Shown: positions 17,626 through 25,676 of the stretch, piece after piece
Layout: each line of letters starts with the position of its first letter
How positions within the stretch are numbered: position 1 is the first letter of the stretch
From: Alkalimarinus coralli
GTDB lineage: Bacteria; Pseudomonadota; Gammaproteobacteria; Pseudomonadales; Oleiphilaceae
Reading direction: 5' to 3'
NCBI RefSeq assembly: GCF_023650515.1
Contig: NZ_CP096016.1
Span: forward strand, 2,256,001-2,320,000
DNA: 64,000 bases
Translations under genes and position numbers: made by a program
The notes under the pieces: generated by a model
The model's database searches: none
The model's input: the letters and a program-made list of their open reading frames with translations, nothing else
Told to the model about the DNA's origin: nothing

Positions 17626-18237
17626 TCACTTCTTCCACCGCAAATAATCCTCATACTCATCTACATCCCATGTTGTCTCTAACAGTTGGCAGCTTAAGCC
17701 GAGACGTTTCGCATTATTAATGGTAGATTGAAGCACGTCCCCTTCCCCCCACTTAATACCATCAAGCAAAGACGGTTGTACTTTGCGCGCACCAATCAGC
17801 ACGTAGCCTCCATCTTCCGCTGGGCCAAGCACCAAGTCATTTGTCTGTAACGCTTTAGCCGCCTTTTCTAAATAGGCTTTATTGACCGTTGGGCAGTCGC
17901 TCCCCACGATGATTACACTGCCAAAATTTTCTAAACCTCTCGATAGCCCGTGAAACATCCGCTCACCCAGGTTTTCCCCTTTTTGAAATAAAACGGGGAT
18001 AGACATCTCCTGACAACGCCTCTTTAATACCAGGCTATCAGCATTATCCGCTCGTGACTGGTCGAACCATAACTCAACACTCCCCACGCCTGATGATGTA
18101 AGATTTCGCATAACGGTTTGGGTCAGCTCTATATGGGCGTCATAAGCAGCCTGCTCACCCAGCCTTTTAGCGAGGCGTGTTTTGACCTGTCCTAGCCGGG
18201 GCCATTTGGCAAACTGGATTAATAGTGTGTGAGTCAT
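17626..18237 (-). CDS. TIGR04282-family glycosyltransferase (arsenosugar-type cluster)
   Basis: A 203-residue GT-A-like nucleotidyl/glycosyl transferase of the DUF2064/TIGR04282 family. It opens with LLIQFAKWPRLGQVKTRLAKRLG, then FQKGENLGERMFHGLSRGL, IIVGSDCPTVNKAYLEKAA and LGPAEDGGYVLIGARK. The family travels with radical-SAM ArsS and TIGR04283 enzymes. Its exact donor and acceptor are not established; transfer in arsenosugar assembly is the usual proposal. It is the last gene of the five-gene minus-strand operon, separated from the previous gene by a 112-base gap that holds a palindromic repeat. Confidence 0.87.
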   Translation of the reverse strand: MTHTLLIQFAKWPRLGQVKTRLAKRLGEQAAYDAHIELTQTVMRNLTSSGVGSVELWFDQSRADNADSLVLKRRCQEMSIPVLFQKGENLGERMFHGLSRGLENFGSVIIVGSDCPTVNKAYLEKAAKALQTNDLVLGPAEDGGYVLIGARKVQPSLLDGIKWGEGDVLQSTINNAKRLGLSCQLLETTWDVDEYEDYLRWKK

Positions 18238-18296
18238 AGAAGATAGATATCCGTTTAAGGATGTATGGCACGCACTTAAGCCAAATGGCTCTAATT

Positions 18297-18322
18297 TATA
18301 GGGTGTGTTTGCGCACCCTATA
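18297..18322. repeat. REP-like palindromic repeat
   Basis: A 26-base near-perfect palindrome with the core GGGTGTGTTTGCGCACCC flanked by TATA on both sides. The same core occurs twice in inverted orientation at 51447-51467 and 51533-51553. It lies between two co-directional genes of the arsenosugar-type operon and may act as an attenuator or simply be a dispersed repeat. Confidence 0.7.
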
Positions 18323-18349
18323 ATGTTAGAAAATTACTAACAGGTGCGC

Positions 18350-19030
18350 TTAAGGATAATATTGACGGTGAAGTTTTTGGGCATCAACACCCAACATGTA
18401 TTTAAAACGTAGCGACCACATCAAGAAAATAGTTTTCCAGACGCCATGTTTTTCCCAGCGGCGACTATCTGTCACTACCGGTGTTTTAATGCAGTATGGC
18501 CTACTAATTTTCTTAAGCTTTGCGGTCAACGCAACATCTTCCATTAGCGGCTGTTCGGGGAAGCGCCCCACTCGCTCAAAGTAAGTCTTACGAACAAAAA
18601 TGGCTTGGTCGCCCGTGGCGATACCCGTGAGCTTCGAACGCCAATTCATCATAAGCTCAATCACACGGAACATCTTTTTATCGCCTGACAAACGAACATC
18701 AAATCGCCCCCAGATACTGGTCGACTCAATAAACACTTTGAGCAAATTTACACTGTTGTTAGGCAGCACGGTGTCTGCATGCAGAAATAACATCGCCGAA
18801 TAACGCGCCACCTCAGCGCCACTATTCATTTGAGTCGCCCGTCCTTTTGCTGAGTCCACCCAGCGGTCGACCAAGTTACCGCATTCAGTCTTGGTATTAT
18901 CGGTGCTGCCACCATCTGAAACGATAATTTCAGCGCCGTAAAGCCTCATTAGTTGCAAGGCTTTGAGGGACTTTTTGATTGTTTTCTCTTCATTCAAGGT
19001 AGGGATAATGACACTGATTGGCATAGGCAT
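18350..19030 (-). CDS. TIGR04283-family glycosyltransferase (arsenosugar-type cluster)
   Basis: A 226-residue family-2 glycosyltransferase: ISVIIPTLNEEKTIKKSLKAL at the start, EIIVSDGGSTDNT and MLFLHADTVLP (the DxD-like site), then TGIATGDQAIFVRKTYFERVGRFPEQPLMEDVAL. This GDQA...F...PLMED pattern is diagnostic of the TIGR04283 (rSAM/selenodomain-associated transferase 2) family. The gene starts 6 bases after ArsS, so the two are translated together. Proposed role: glycosyl transfer on the product of ArsS. Confidence 0.88.
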   Translation of the reverse strand: MPMPISVIIPTLNEEKTIKKSLKALQLMRLYGAEIIVSDGGSTDNTKTECGNLVDRWVDSAKGRATQMNSGAEVARYSAMLFLHADTVLPNNSVNLLKVFIESTSIWGRFDVRLSGDKKMFRVIELMMNWRSKLTGIATGDQAIFVRKTYFERVGRFPEQPLMEDVALTAKLKKISRPYCIKTPVVTDSRRWEKHGVWKTIFLMWSLRFKYMLGVDAQKLHRQYYP

Positions 19031-19036
19031 TTTTAG

Positions 19037-20011
19037 TTACTCCAATGCCCCGCCACAACTGCTTCCCTGACCGGCGGTGCAACCATAACAATGGTTAGCA
19101 ACAACAATAGGGTGGCCTTCTATATTCTTCTCCAGCAACTCTGACAAATGAGTTCGATCAGAGGCTATTTGCTGACCGCGATGAACCAGTGGCATCTCAA
19201 GCATCTGATTAAAATCACAATCATACACATACCCTTGCCAATCAATACTAATTAGATTACGGCACATCACCGACTCAAGATTATGCTCTGAGTACGCCCC
19301 TTTCAGAAGATCCATGTAGTTATTAAACTCCCCCTTAGAGAGCAACACACTGCCAAATCGGCTAATCGGCATATTGGTGATAGAAAACAGCTGATTAAAC
19401 TCAATACCAAAACGATCATACAACTCTCGCTTATAGTCGAGCTCTAGCTGTTCTTGTGGAGGGGGAAGAAAAGGACCGCCGGGATTATAAACAAGGTTGA
19501 GCACCAGCTCACTCCCATTAACACCGTAGCCTTTTTGATTAAGCATTTTCAGCGCATCAATGCTGCCATCATAAACTCCTTTGCCTCGCTGTTTATCGAC
19601 ATTCTCTTCGTTGTAGCAGGGCATAGACGCGACAACTTCGACTTGGTTGGCTGCCAGAAAGTCTGCCATATCCTCATACCCTGGCTCAAGCAGTATAGTG
19701 AGGTTACAGCGATCTATTACCGTAACATTTCGTTTTCGCGCTTCGGTCACCAGATAACGAAACTCAGGATTCATTTCCGGTGCCCCACCCGTGAGGTCTA
19801 AGGTCTTGATATTCTGCAAATCAATAAACTGCAGAAAGGTATCAACTGTCTTTCGATCCATCATTTCTGTGCGGTTAGGGCCTGCCGCGACATGGCAATG
19901 AGTACAGCTTAAGTTACATTTATAACCCAGGTTTACTTGAAGGGTGTGAAGCTCCGCTCTTCTGATCTCAGGAAAGTCAGACAACAGCAGCATAGGACGA
20001 GTATCAAGCAT
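19037..20011 (-). CDS. arsS: Radical SAM protein ArsS (arsenosugar biosynthesis)
   Basis: A 324-residue radical SAM enzyme. The 4Fe-4S/SAM motif is CNLSCTHCHVAAGPNRTE (about 32-49). The SAM-binding region is LDLTGGAPEMNPEFRYLV, and the C-terminal DUF3641-like domain carries extra cysteines (CRNLISIDWQGYVYDCDFNQML, CYGCTAGQGSSCGG). ArsS is thought to attach the 5'-deoxyadenosyl group of SAM to methylated arsenic, forming the precursor of arsenosugars. It lies in an operon with rhodanese, a DsbA-like protein and two glycosyltransferases. The usual partner ArsM is not in the window, so the methylated substrate must come from elsewhere. Confidence 0.9.
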   Translation of the reverse strand: MLDTRPMLLLSDFPEIRRAELHTLQVNLGYKCNLSCTHCHVAAGPNRTEMMDRKTVDTFLQFIDLQNIKTLDLTGGAPEMNPEFRYLVTEARKRNVTVIDRCNLTILLEPGYEDMADFLAANQVEVVASMPCYNEENVDKQRGKGVYDGSIDALKMLNQKGYGVNGSELVLNLVYNPGGPFLPPPQEQLELDYKRELYDRFGIEFNQLFSITNMPISRFGSVLLSKGEFNNYMDLLKGAYSEHNLESVMCRNLISIDWQGYVYDCDFNQMLEMPLVHRGQQIASDRTHLSELLEKNIEGHPIVVANHCYGCTAGQGSSCGGALE

Positions 20012-20076
20012 AGCTAACCTTATTGTTATTCCGTTTCTATTTAGTATGCTGTGAGACTACCAGAAATTGAGTTAGT

Positions 20077-20781
20077 TCAACACCATGAAGCCAAGTCACC
20101 GGTCTCATTTTGCATCAACTCAAGTATATTAGCCTCAAGAATTCGGTAACCTACATTGCCATACAATTTTTGGCGTCCCTCATTCAAATAATAGGTAGGG
20201 CTACCTTCAATTCTATAAAGCTCTTTCAGCTCAGCGTCACGACATAATGCAGCGATAGCTTCACCACGCTTAAGCCGTTCATTAATCGCTGTCAACGAAA
20301 GCCCTAATGACTTGGCGATGGTCGTTAGCACATCATAATTCGATATATCTTGGGCGTCACGAAAAAAAGCAAGCCTGACTTGCCAAACAAACTCTTCAAC
20401 CAGTGTTCGCCCATTGAGGCTTTGTTCTGGCTTGCAGCTCACAACCCCCTCTTCCTCAAGTAGCTGAACCGCCTTTATAAAGCAGTGGGTCGATGCAGAA
20501 GACTTAGGTCGACAGTTTTTCCATACATCACGATTAACCTGCACATGAGGAAATTCTTCACACACATGCAGTACATGGTCTGAGAAGCCATCGAATCCAC
20601 CTCGATCTTTCCAGCCATCCCCAATCCGGTTTTCTGTGCACCCAAACAGCGGAATAAAGTGGTGCTTAATAACTACGTCTTCACCAAACTGCTCTCGTAA
20701 CTCATCCAGCCTGATTTGAGCAACATACGCCCAAACACACAACACATCAGAAAAGTGAGACACCAACACGGGCTTTGTCAT
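20077..20781 (-). CDS. DsbA-family thioredoxin-fold protein
   Basis: A protein of about 234 residues related to the FrnE/2-hydroxychromene-carboxylate-isomerase branch of DsbA: VLVSHFSDVLCVWAYVAQIRLDELRE at the start and IEGSPTYYLNEGRQKLYGNVGYRILEANI (cis-Pro loop) near the end. Instead of CxxC the active site reads CVWA, so it keeps a single cysteine and is probably not a normal disulfide oxidase. There is no signal peptide, so it is cytoplasmic. Start at MTKPVL is preferred because GGGAG precedes it; an ATG five codons earlier is possible. It sits between the rhodanese gene and arsS and probably serves the arsenosugar pathway. Confidence 0.8.
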   Translation of the reverse strand: MTKPVLVSHFSDVLCVWAYVAQIRLDELREQFGEDVVIKHHFIPLFGCTENRIGDGWKDRGGFDGFSDHVLHVCEEFPHVQVNRDVWKNCRPKSSASTHCFIKAVQLLEEEGVVSCKPEQSLNGRTLVEEFVWQVRLAFFRDAQDISNYDVLTTIAKSLGLSLTAINERLKRGEAIAALCRDAELKELYRIEGSPTYYLNEGRQKLYGNVGYRILEANILELMQNETGDLASWC

Positions 20782-20798
20782 ACTGCTCCCTGCCATAA

Positions 20799-21152
20799 TT
20801 AGTGATGAAATTGCTTTTTAATATCTTCAAACGACGCGCTAATCAGGTGAACATTCTTATACCCCATATTCCTGAGCGCTTTGGCAGAGAGGGCTGCCCT
20901 CCCCCCGGTTCCGCAGTGCAACAGAATACAGCGATCAGCATCGTCACAAAGCTCGGGCATTTTCATCTCTAAGACACCGCGAGGAATATTGATAAAGCCT
21001 TCCACTGAGTCCAGGTTGTATTCAGCAGGCTCTCTAACATCAATCAATAACGGCTTATCACACTCACCAATGAGCTTTAACGACTCTTCAATCGTCAAAC
21101 AACGTTCACCCACTTTCGCTTCCGCCACAATATCTGATAGCTGTTTTAGCAT
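20799..21152 (-). CDS. Rhodanese-like domain protein
   Basis: A 117-residue single-domain rhodanese: LLIDVREPAEYNLDSVEGFINIPRGVLE, then the active-site loop LLHCGTGGRAALSAKAL with its catalytic cysteine. It is the first gene of the minus-strand arsenosugar-type operon, with the DsbA-like gene close behind. Rhodanese domains carry persulfide sulfur and related oxyanions, and in this context may handle arsenic-thiol chemistry. The 178 bases upstream to the tRNA are AT-rich and probably hold the operon promoter. Confidence 0.87.
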   Translation of the reverse strand: MLKQLSDIVAEAKVGERCLTIEESLKLIGECDKPLLIDVREPAEYNLDSVEGFINIPRGVLEMKMPELCDDADRCILLHCGTGGRAALSAKALRNMGYKNVHLISASFEDIKKQFHH

Positions 21153-21330
21153 ATTAACCTCTTGTAAGTTTTCTATATAACTATATAGATATCATAGCTT
21201 AGTACTAATAGAAAGTACTGGATTTAAAACATAGTAGGAAAATGAGAAATTAATAGTGAACACCGCTAAATAAGGTTCGCTAAGTCCTTGAGAAATAGAA
21301 GACAGAACGATATGATACGCGTTCTTTAGG

Positions 21331-21407
21331 GCCCCGGTGGCACAGCTGGATAGCGCGGCCCCCTCCTAAGGGGCAGGTCAGAGGTTCGAATCCTCTCCGG
21401 GGCACCA
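21331..21407 (+). tRNA. tRNA-Arg (anticodon CCT)
   Basis: A 77-base tRNA with encoded CCA. Acceptor arm GCCCCGG pairs with CCGGGGC, the anticodon stem GCCCC pairs with GGGGC around loop CTCCTAA (anticodon CCT, reading AGG), and the T arm is AGAGG-TTCGAAT-CCTCT. The D arm has one A-C mismatch. The 3' end is partly repeated at 25462, on the far side of the toxin-like module, and tRNA-Arg genes are common integration sites. Confidence 0.97.
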
Positions 21408-21410
21408 TTT
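21401..21410 (+). repeat. Possible attachment site, tRNA-side copy
   Basis: GGCACCATTT at the tRNA-Arg 3' end is repeated exactly at 25462-25471. The two copies enclose the three-gene toxin-like module. The identity is only 10 bases and no integrase is present between them, so this would be an old or passenger element. Confidence 0.35.
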
Positions 21411-21593
21411 ATAAGTTCTAACTAGCTGATACTTAAGTAATTACAACTAAAAAAACAACAAGTTTCACAAGTGTGTCGCATCCACTATCGACCAAATCTC
21501 TAATCCCCCCTAAGCTTTAAGTCCATTGCTTATCAAGCAAAAATAAATAATTCACCGACAACAATTCCATCAACTGCTAAAAAGCTTGCCCCC

Positions 21594-21633
21594 TTGCCCT
21601 ATCACAACGCCAGTTGCCCCTACCACAACGCCA
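21594..21633 (+). repeat. Short imperfect tandem repeat
   Basis: Two 19-20 base units, TTGCCCTATCACAACGCCA and TTGCCCCTACCACAACGCCA, lie side by side in the otherwise featureless 335-base AT-rich region between the tRNA and the toxin-like module. Function unknown; could be a regulatory protein site. Confidence 0.55.
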
Positions 21634-21742
21634 AATTTTCGATAGTAGCCAAGGAAACTTTGATAATGTAGGATTGAATACATGCATGCTGAAAAACACT
21701 AATTAGTGATTATATGAGGCTATAAGCCACGGAGCATATGAA

Positions 21743-23896
21743 ATGTGGAAGAAAGTCGGACTATTTTTCTTTTTTTTCAGCATATCACTCTTCTTCTTGG
21801 CAAATTATCATATTACAAAGGCCAAGAAGCTCCAGCGTCTATTTGAAAGTACAGCCGCCTCTCATGAATGGCTTATACCATACTTAGATACAGTCGAGAC
21901 ACTTCATATTAGAACCGCCGATAAAGGCTTCCAAAAAGTGGTTTCCGACTGGTCTGAGAAAGCATCATTTCTAGACGCTCTTCTCGACAAAGCCCAACTA
22001 TCAGATGGTTTAAGCTCATTAGAAAGCCACCTTTATACCCTCTCTCTCGACTATCATCTTATTCACCCGTCTGTTGCAAGATACCCGGCCAATCGATGGA
22101 TTTATAGATACATCAATGATGTCGACACCGTTAGCAGCGAAGATATTCCCGGATTGGTTATTCATGCTATGTACTCTTTGTCTCAGGGTCTTCATGAGTA
22201 TTCAATCGAAAGACTGAGTGAGTTAATAGATTATAGAAATGCCGTCGTCTTGGCATGTGAAAGCAATGCTTTTAAGGACTGGAAAATAATCAAAGGGAAA
22301 ACCACCTGCTCCCACGTCAAAGCAACCCTGATGGAGAACCACTGGAAAACGTGGTTCGATTATAGCGCTCATAAAAGAGATTATTTGCCTCGACTAATTG
22401 GTAAATATGCTCGTTTATCTACTTTAAAATACGCTTCCCTCGAAGTCTGTAACTTTGCGCCCTATAAAGCACAGTCCATTTTGCAACATGCTACTGAGAA
22501 CGGACTGGTTCAAGTCAATGGCTGGTATCATTTTGATATTGGGGAATGCAAAACTTTTAATAAAAAATTCATCGATACCGAGCCTGAACTCTGGGTTCAC
22601 ATGCAAAATAGTAACCTGGCGAAATTCAACAGGGTTACAAATCAACTCAATGAAATGCTGGCATCTGATACAAATTCTCAAAATGATCATTTAGTACTTA
22701 TCAAAAGTAACGCAAGCCAAAATCTATGGATCGATTCCGTTCAATGTATACCACGCGGAGCGTTCTCGTTCGATTCTGTTGCTGAGTTTCAAGGTATATG
22801 CGATGAAAAAGTTACATCGAAGGTGTCATTCGCCAGAGCCAAGCAGTCGATACAAGAACCTACCAAGTGGTTTTTTTACGCAGAACACCCCAATCTTGTT
22901 ACATTCAGGCCAGACGCCGACATTGATGATGCTTCTGCAAGAGAAGAAGCGTCCAACCGTGCAAAAGTCTTATCTCAGGTTATTGATAGGCAAGAACGCT
23001 TTGAAAACCTTTGGACTGAAAATCAGATTCCGTTCTCACTTGGCGCATCTCCTTACGATGTTAACGGTTCACTATCACAAGGAGTGATGCTCCAAAATGT
23101 TGCTAGTTTAAGCATCGGAGGTGCCTCCATGCCATATCAAAATGGAGATATGTTGGTACTTTTAAATGATGTACCTATTTATGGTATTTCAGACTTGTAT
23201 GGAGAACTAATCAAGCATGGCTTTTCCCTTTCCGCTGGTTATAAAAAACCTCTAAAAGTTGGTATTGAACGGAATGGTGAAGTAAAGATATATAAATCTT
23301 CATATTTCTTTAACGAAAATCATCCCAGTTTTTATGATGTTACTAAAGCTGAAGCAACTGCTTGGGGAATTGGCGATGCAGTTACATTCGGGGCTAGCGA
23401 AGCCACCGAATGTGCCGGGAAAAACATATTGGCTTTAGGGGGAAATACTCTTTCCGGATTTATCGAATTAGGATTTAGCTTTATTGATGATCGAAAATTC
23501 GATAAAAGATCTCTGAAACGATTTGATTATGTGGATTTTGATAAGTGCACTTGGGAATCAGAGCAGCGCAAAGCCATTGCACAGCAACGCTATCAAGATC
23601 TATATATCGATTCACAATGGTTTGCACTGGTCACTCCCTCAGCCGTTCGCCTAGCAGGGCAAAGAGCATTTAGAAAATACACAAGAAAAAACATAGCGAA
23701 AGGAACGCTGGGAGTGGCTATTTCCGATGGTATGCTCGAAGGTATTGAAACAGGGATATGGACTCTTGGCACATCCGCGCCTGAATTGACCTTAGAGGCC
23801 CGCATGAAAAATGTGAGTGAGATGGCACCCTATGGTGCAGGGCTAGGGTTTATTTCTGGATTGGTATTTAGAAATGCAGTGAAGGGAGGAAAATAG
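21743..23896 (+). CDS. Membrane-anchored DUF1036/PDZ-like protein of a toxin-like module
   Basis: A 717-residue protein of unknown function. Residues 5-21 form one hydrophobic anchor, with most of the protein probably periplasmic. Residues about 232-375 resemble DUF1036: ASLEVCNFAPYKAQSIL, then GLVQVNGWYHFDIGECKTF, and a second cysteine pair (VQCIPRGAFSFD...GICDEK). Residues about 446-520 look like a PDZ domain (LSIGGASMPYQNGDMLVLLNDVPIYGISDLYGELIKHG). The last 65 residues are glycine-rich and hydrophobic (AKGTLGVAISDGMLEGIETGIWTLG, YGAGLGFISGLVF), perhaps membrane-active. It leads the operon, and the coiled-coil protein gene starts 5 bases after its stop. A delivery, processing or release role is my inference. 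Confidence 0.6.
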   Translation: MWKKVGLFFFFFSISLFFLANYHITKAKKLQRLFESTAASHEWLIPYLDTVETLHIRTADKGFQKVVSDWSEKASFLDALLDKAQLSDGLSSLESHLYTLSLDYHLIHPSVARYPANRWIYRYINDVDTVSSEDIPGLVIHAMYSLSQGLHEYSIERLSELIDYRNAVVLACESNAFKDWKIIKGKTTCSHVKATLMENHWKTWFDYSAHKRDYLPRLIGKYARLSTLKYASLEVCNFAPYKAQSILQHATENGLVQVNGWYHFDIGECKTFNKKFIDTEPELWVHMQNSNLAKFNRVTNQLNEMLASDTNSQNDHLVLIKSNASQNLWIDSVQCIPRGAFSFDSVAEFQGICDEKVTSKVSFARAKQSIQEPTKWFFYAEHPNLVTFRPDADIDDASAREEASNRAKVLSQVIDRQERFENLWTENQIPFSLGASPYDVNGSLSQGVMLQNVASLSIGGASMPYQNGDMLVLLNDVPIYGISDLYGELIKHGFSLSAGYKKPLKVGIERNGEVKIYKSSYFFNENHPSFYDVTKAEATAWGIGDAVTFGASEATECAGKNILALGGNTLSGFIELGFSFIDDRKFDKRSLKRFDYVDFDKCTWESEQRKAIAQQRYQDLYIDSQWFALVTPSAVRLAGQRAFRKYTRKNIAKGTLGVAISDGMLEGIETGIWTLGTSAPELTLEARMKNVSEMAPYGAGLGFISGLVFRNAVKGGK

Positions 23897-23901
23897 AAAC
23901 G

Positions 23902-24969
23902 ATGAGAAATAAAACACTTATTACCATCCTGTCACTATTGATACTTCTTCCTTCATTGACGAATGCACAAAGTGTTCCTTCTCGCATGAAGGATGACTTT
24001 CTGGATGCGTCTAAGCGTATTGAACGAGAAGCCGCAGAACGAGCCAGGCAAGATGCATTGCAACAAGAGCAAAAGTTAATTGCGGACCGCATGGCAGAAC
24101 AACAACAGCGAGAAGCTGCTAGACAGGCAGCCGAAGCTGAGCGATCTCGAATTGCAAGGGAAGAATTTAACAAGCGGGTTCACGAAGAAGCTATAAGAGC
24201 TAAACGGCTTGAAGCTGAACTCAGCCAAAAAGCCCGCCTTGATAGACTGGCCATCGAAAGTAAAGAGCGTATAGCCCGTGAAGCCGAGGAAAAGAGAAAA
24301 AACATTGAGCGCACAAGGCAGCAAGAAGAAAGGAATATTGCTCGTCAAAATGAACTACGGCAGCAGAACAAAATAAAACTAGAAACGGAGCAGAAACGGC
24401 AGGCAGCGGCAGCTTTAGAAAAAGTCAATCAATCAAGAGCCTCTGTATCACTTGTAAAGAACTCCAGTAATGTTTTAGCTCAGCGTGAACAGCTTACTCG
24501 AGGGGTAGATCAACTTTCGCCTCAAAATCGTGACAAGGTTCTTGGTGCAGCTAAAGACCTTGAAGACAAAGCCGCCGCAGCCAAAGCTCAGGCATTAAAA
24601 AATAGCTCAGTCAGTCATACAAAAATTAATAGCGCTAACAAAGAAGAAATTGTACAAAGAGTACCTGAGCCCGGATACCACGAAGAATTGTACGCAAACA
24701 AACCTCTTAACTCAAAAAATGCGACAGACAAGTGGGATGAATTCTTAGGTCCAGCCCCTTACAATAACAGGCACCCACGAACAGGTGAAATAGACCCTAA
24801 TCGAATAGTTTCGAATGATAGAAAGCGTAGTATCCGCTACGGTGCCCATGAGATGAATAGCAAGCCAACAAAGCATCATTATCATGAAGAGACATGGACT
24901 CATGACCCTGTTAATAATGTAATGAATGTAGACAATACAGTTATCCGTGTACCCTTACCTAAAAATTGA
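23902..24969 (+). CDS. Secreted coiled-coil protein with putative C-terminal toxin domain
   Basis: A 355-residue protein. Residues 1-22 are a clear Sec signal (LLILLPSLTNA then QS). Residues about 30-185 are a long Glu/Arg/Ala/Gln-rich coiled coil, similar in character to colicin receptor-binding or TolA helices. The C-terminal tip (about 280-355) is compact and conserved in appearance: GPAPYNNRHPRTGEIDPNRI, then RSIRYGAHEMNSKPTKHHYH at 309-328 followed by EETW and a strand ending in VIRVPLP. The histidine and acidic residues suggest a metal- or nucleic-acid-active enzyme. The tip recalls C-terminal toxin domains of Rhs/CDI polymorphic toxins from memory, not from a search. A small gene follows immediately, as for immunity proteins. 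Confidence 0.62.
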   Translation: MRNKTLITILSLLILLPSLTNAQSVPSRMKDDFLDASKRIEREAAERARQDALQQEQKLIADRMAEQQQREAARQAAEAERSRIAREEFNKRVHEEAIRAKRLEAELSQKARLDRLAIESKERIAREAEEKRKNIERTRQQEERNIARQNELRQQNKIKLETEQKRQAAAALEKVNQSRASVSLVKNSSNVLAQREQLTRGVDQLSPQNRDKVLGAAKDLEDKAAAAKAQALKNSSVSHTKINSANKEEIVQRVPEPGYHEELYANKPLNSKNATDKWDEFLGPAPYNNRHPRTGEIDPNRIVSNDRKRSIRYGAHEMNSKPTKHHYHEETWTHDPVNNVMNVDNTVIRVPLPKN

Positions 24970-24971
24970 TT

Positions 24972-25355
24972 ATGAAGATAAAGATCGAAAAAACGAACAA
25001 TCAAGGAGATGAGATTCATATTGATTTTCTTTCGGACTATGGCCGCGGCTCTGCGATATGGGCAGGTGAAATCCCAACGCCAGGCGCAATGTATGATGTC
25101 GAGATAGAAATTGATGATGATCTTCTTTGGGGAGAAAATATATCTACGACGACAAAGAATAAACCAACAATAGCGATCGAAAAGGATATGCTTGTAGTTG
25201 CCGGAAAAGTTATAAAACTAGAAAAAAACGGCTGCCTTTCAATAGCAGTTGGAGACAGCATCATTTTACTAGATGTGGAAAGCCCTCCAGAAGAAATTGT
25301 GGGATTAATTGAGTTCCGTGCTTCAGACGTGAAGGTATACTCTACAAACCTATAA
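24972..25355 (+). CDS. Candidate immunity protein
   Basis: A 127-residue acidic, beta-rich protein (MKIKIEKTNNQGDEIHIDFLSDYGRG, YDVEIEIDDDLLWGEN, GCLSIAVGDSIILLDVESPPEEIVGLIEFRASDVKVYS). No signal peptide or membrane segment is seen. Its ATG lies 2 bases after the stop of the putative toxin gene and has no good ribosome site, so translation is probably coupled. Size, acidity and position match immunity proteins of polymorphic toxins, but I do not recognise the family. If the toxin acts in the cytoplasm, a cytoplasmic immunity protein is what one expects. Confidence 0.55.
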   Translation: MKIKIEKTNNQGDEIHIDFLSDYGRGSAIWAGEIPTPGAMYDVEIEIDDDLLWGENISTTTKNKPTIAIEKDMLVVAGKVIKLEKNGCLSIAVGDSIILLDVESPPEEIVGLIEFRASDVKVYSTNL

Positions 25356-25461
25356 TGCAGAATAGTTTAAAGAAAGTAGGCTCCCCCATATTTTAATCTG
25401 TAGTAGTTCAGGCTTGATCTGACAGTTACCGATTTCCAGATTTGGATTTTACCCTTCTAGA

Positions 25462-25471
25462 GGCACCATTT
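25462..25471 (+). repeat. Possible attachment site, distal copy
   Basis: Second copy of GGCACCATTT, 106 bases after the candidate immunity gene. The upstream bases only vaguely resemble the tRNA T arm. The 321-base stretch 25356-25676 is otherwise AT-rich with no gene, ending in the strong ribosome site of the next gene. Confidence 0.35.
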
Positions 25472-25676
25472 TATTTAACGAGTGGTAGCAAAAACTTCCT
25501 AGAATGCGTTTTTCAATAACTCCGCTTATTTTTCTATAGTATTTTAGAATAGATCGCTATACTGATAAGGCTAGTAACGATAAGGCATTTCTAATTATTC
25601 TCGCTACATGCTGTAATTTAAGATTCGGCATCAAACATGTCTTAATTGTAGTGGACTTCATTTTTCAGGAGGAACG

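Noticed and set aside
24076-24348. Minus-strand open frame inside the coiled-coil protein gene
   Set aside because: Its Phe/Ser/Leu-rich sequence is the complement of Glu/Arg-rich coiled-coil codons.
21331-25471. Prophage or full integrative element at tRNA-Arg
   Set aside because: There is no integrase, excisionase, capsid or mobilisation gene, and the flanking repeat is only 10 bases, so only a passenger islet can be suggested.
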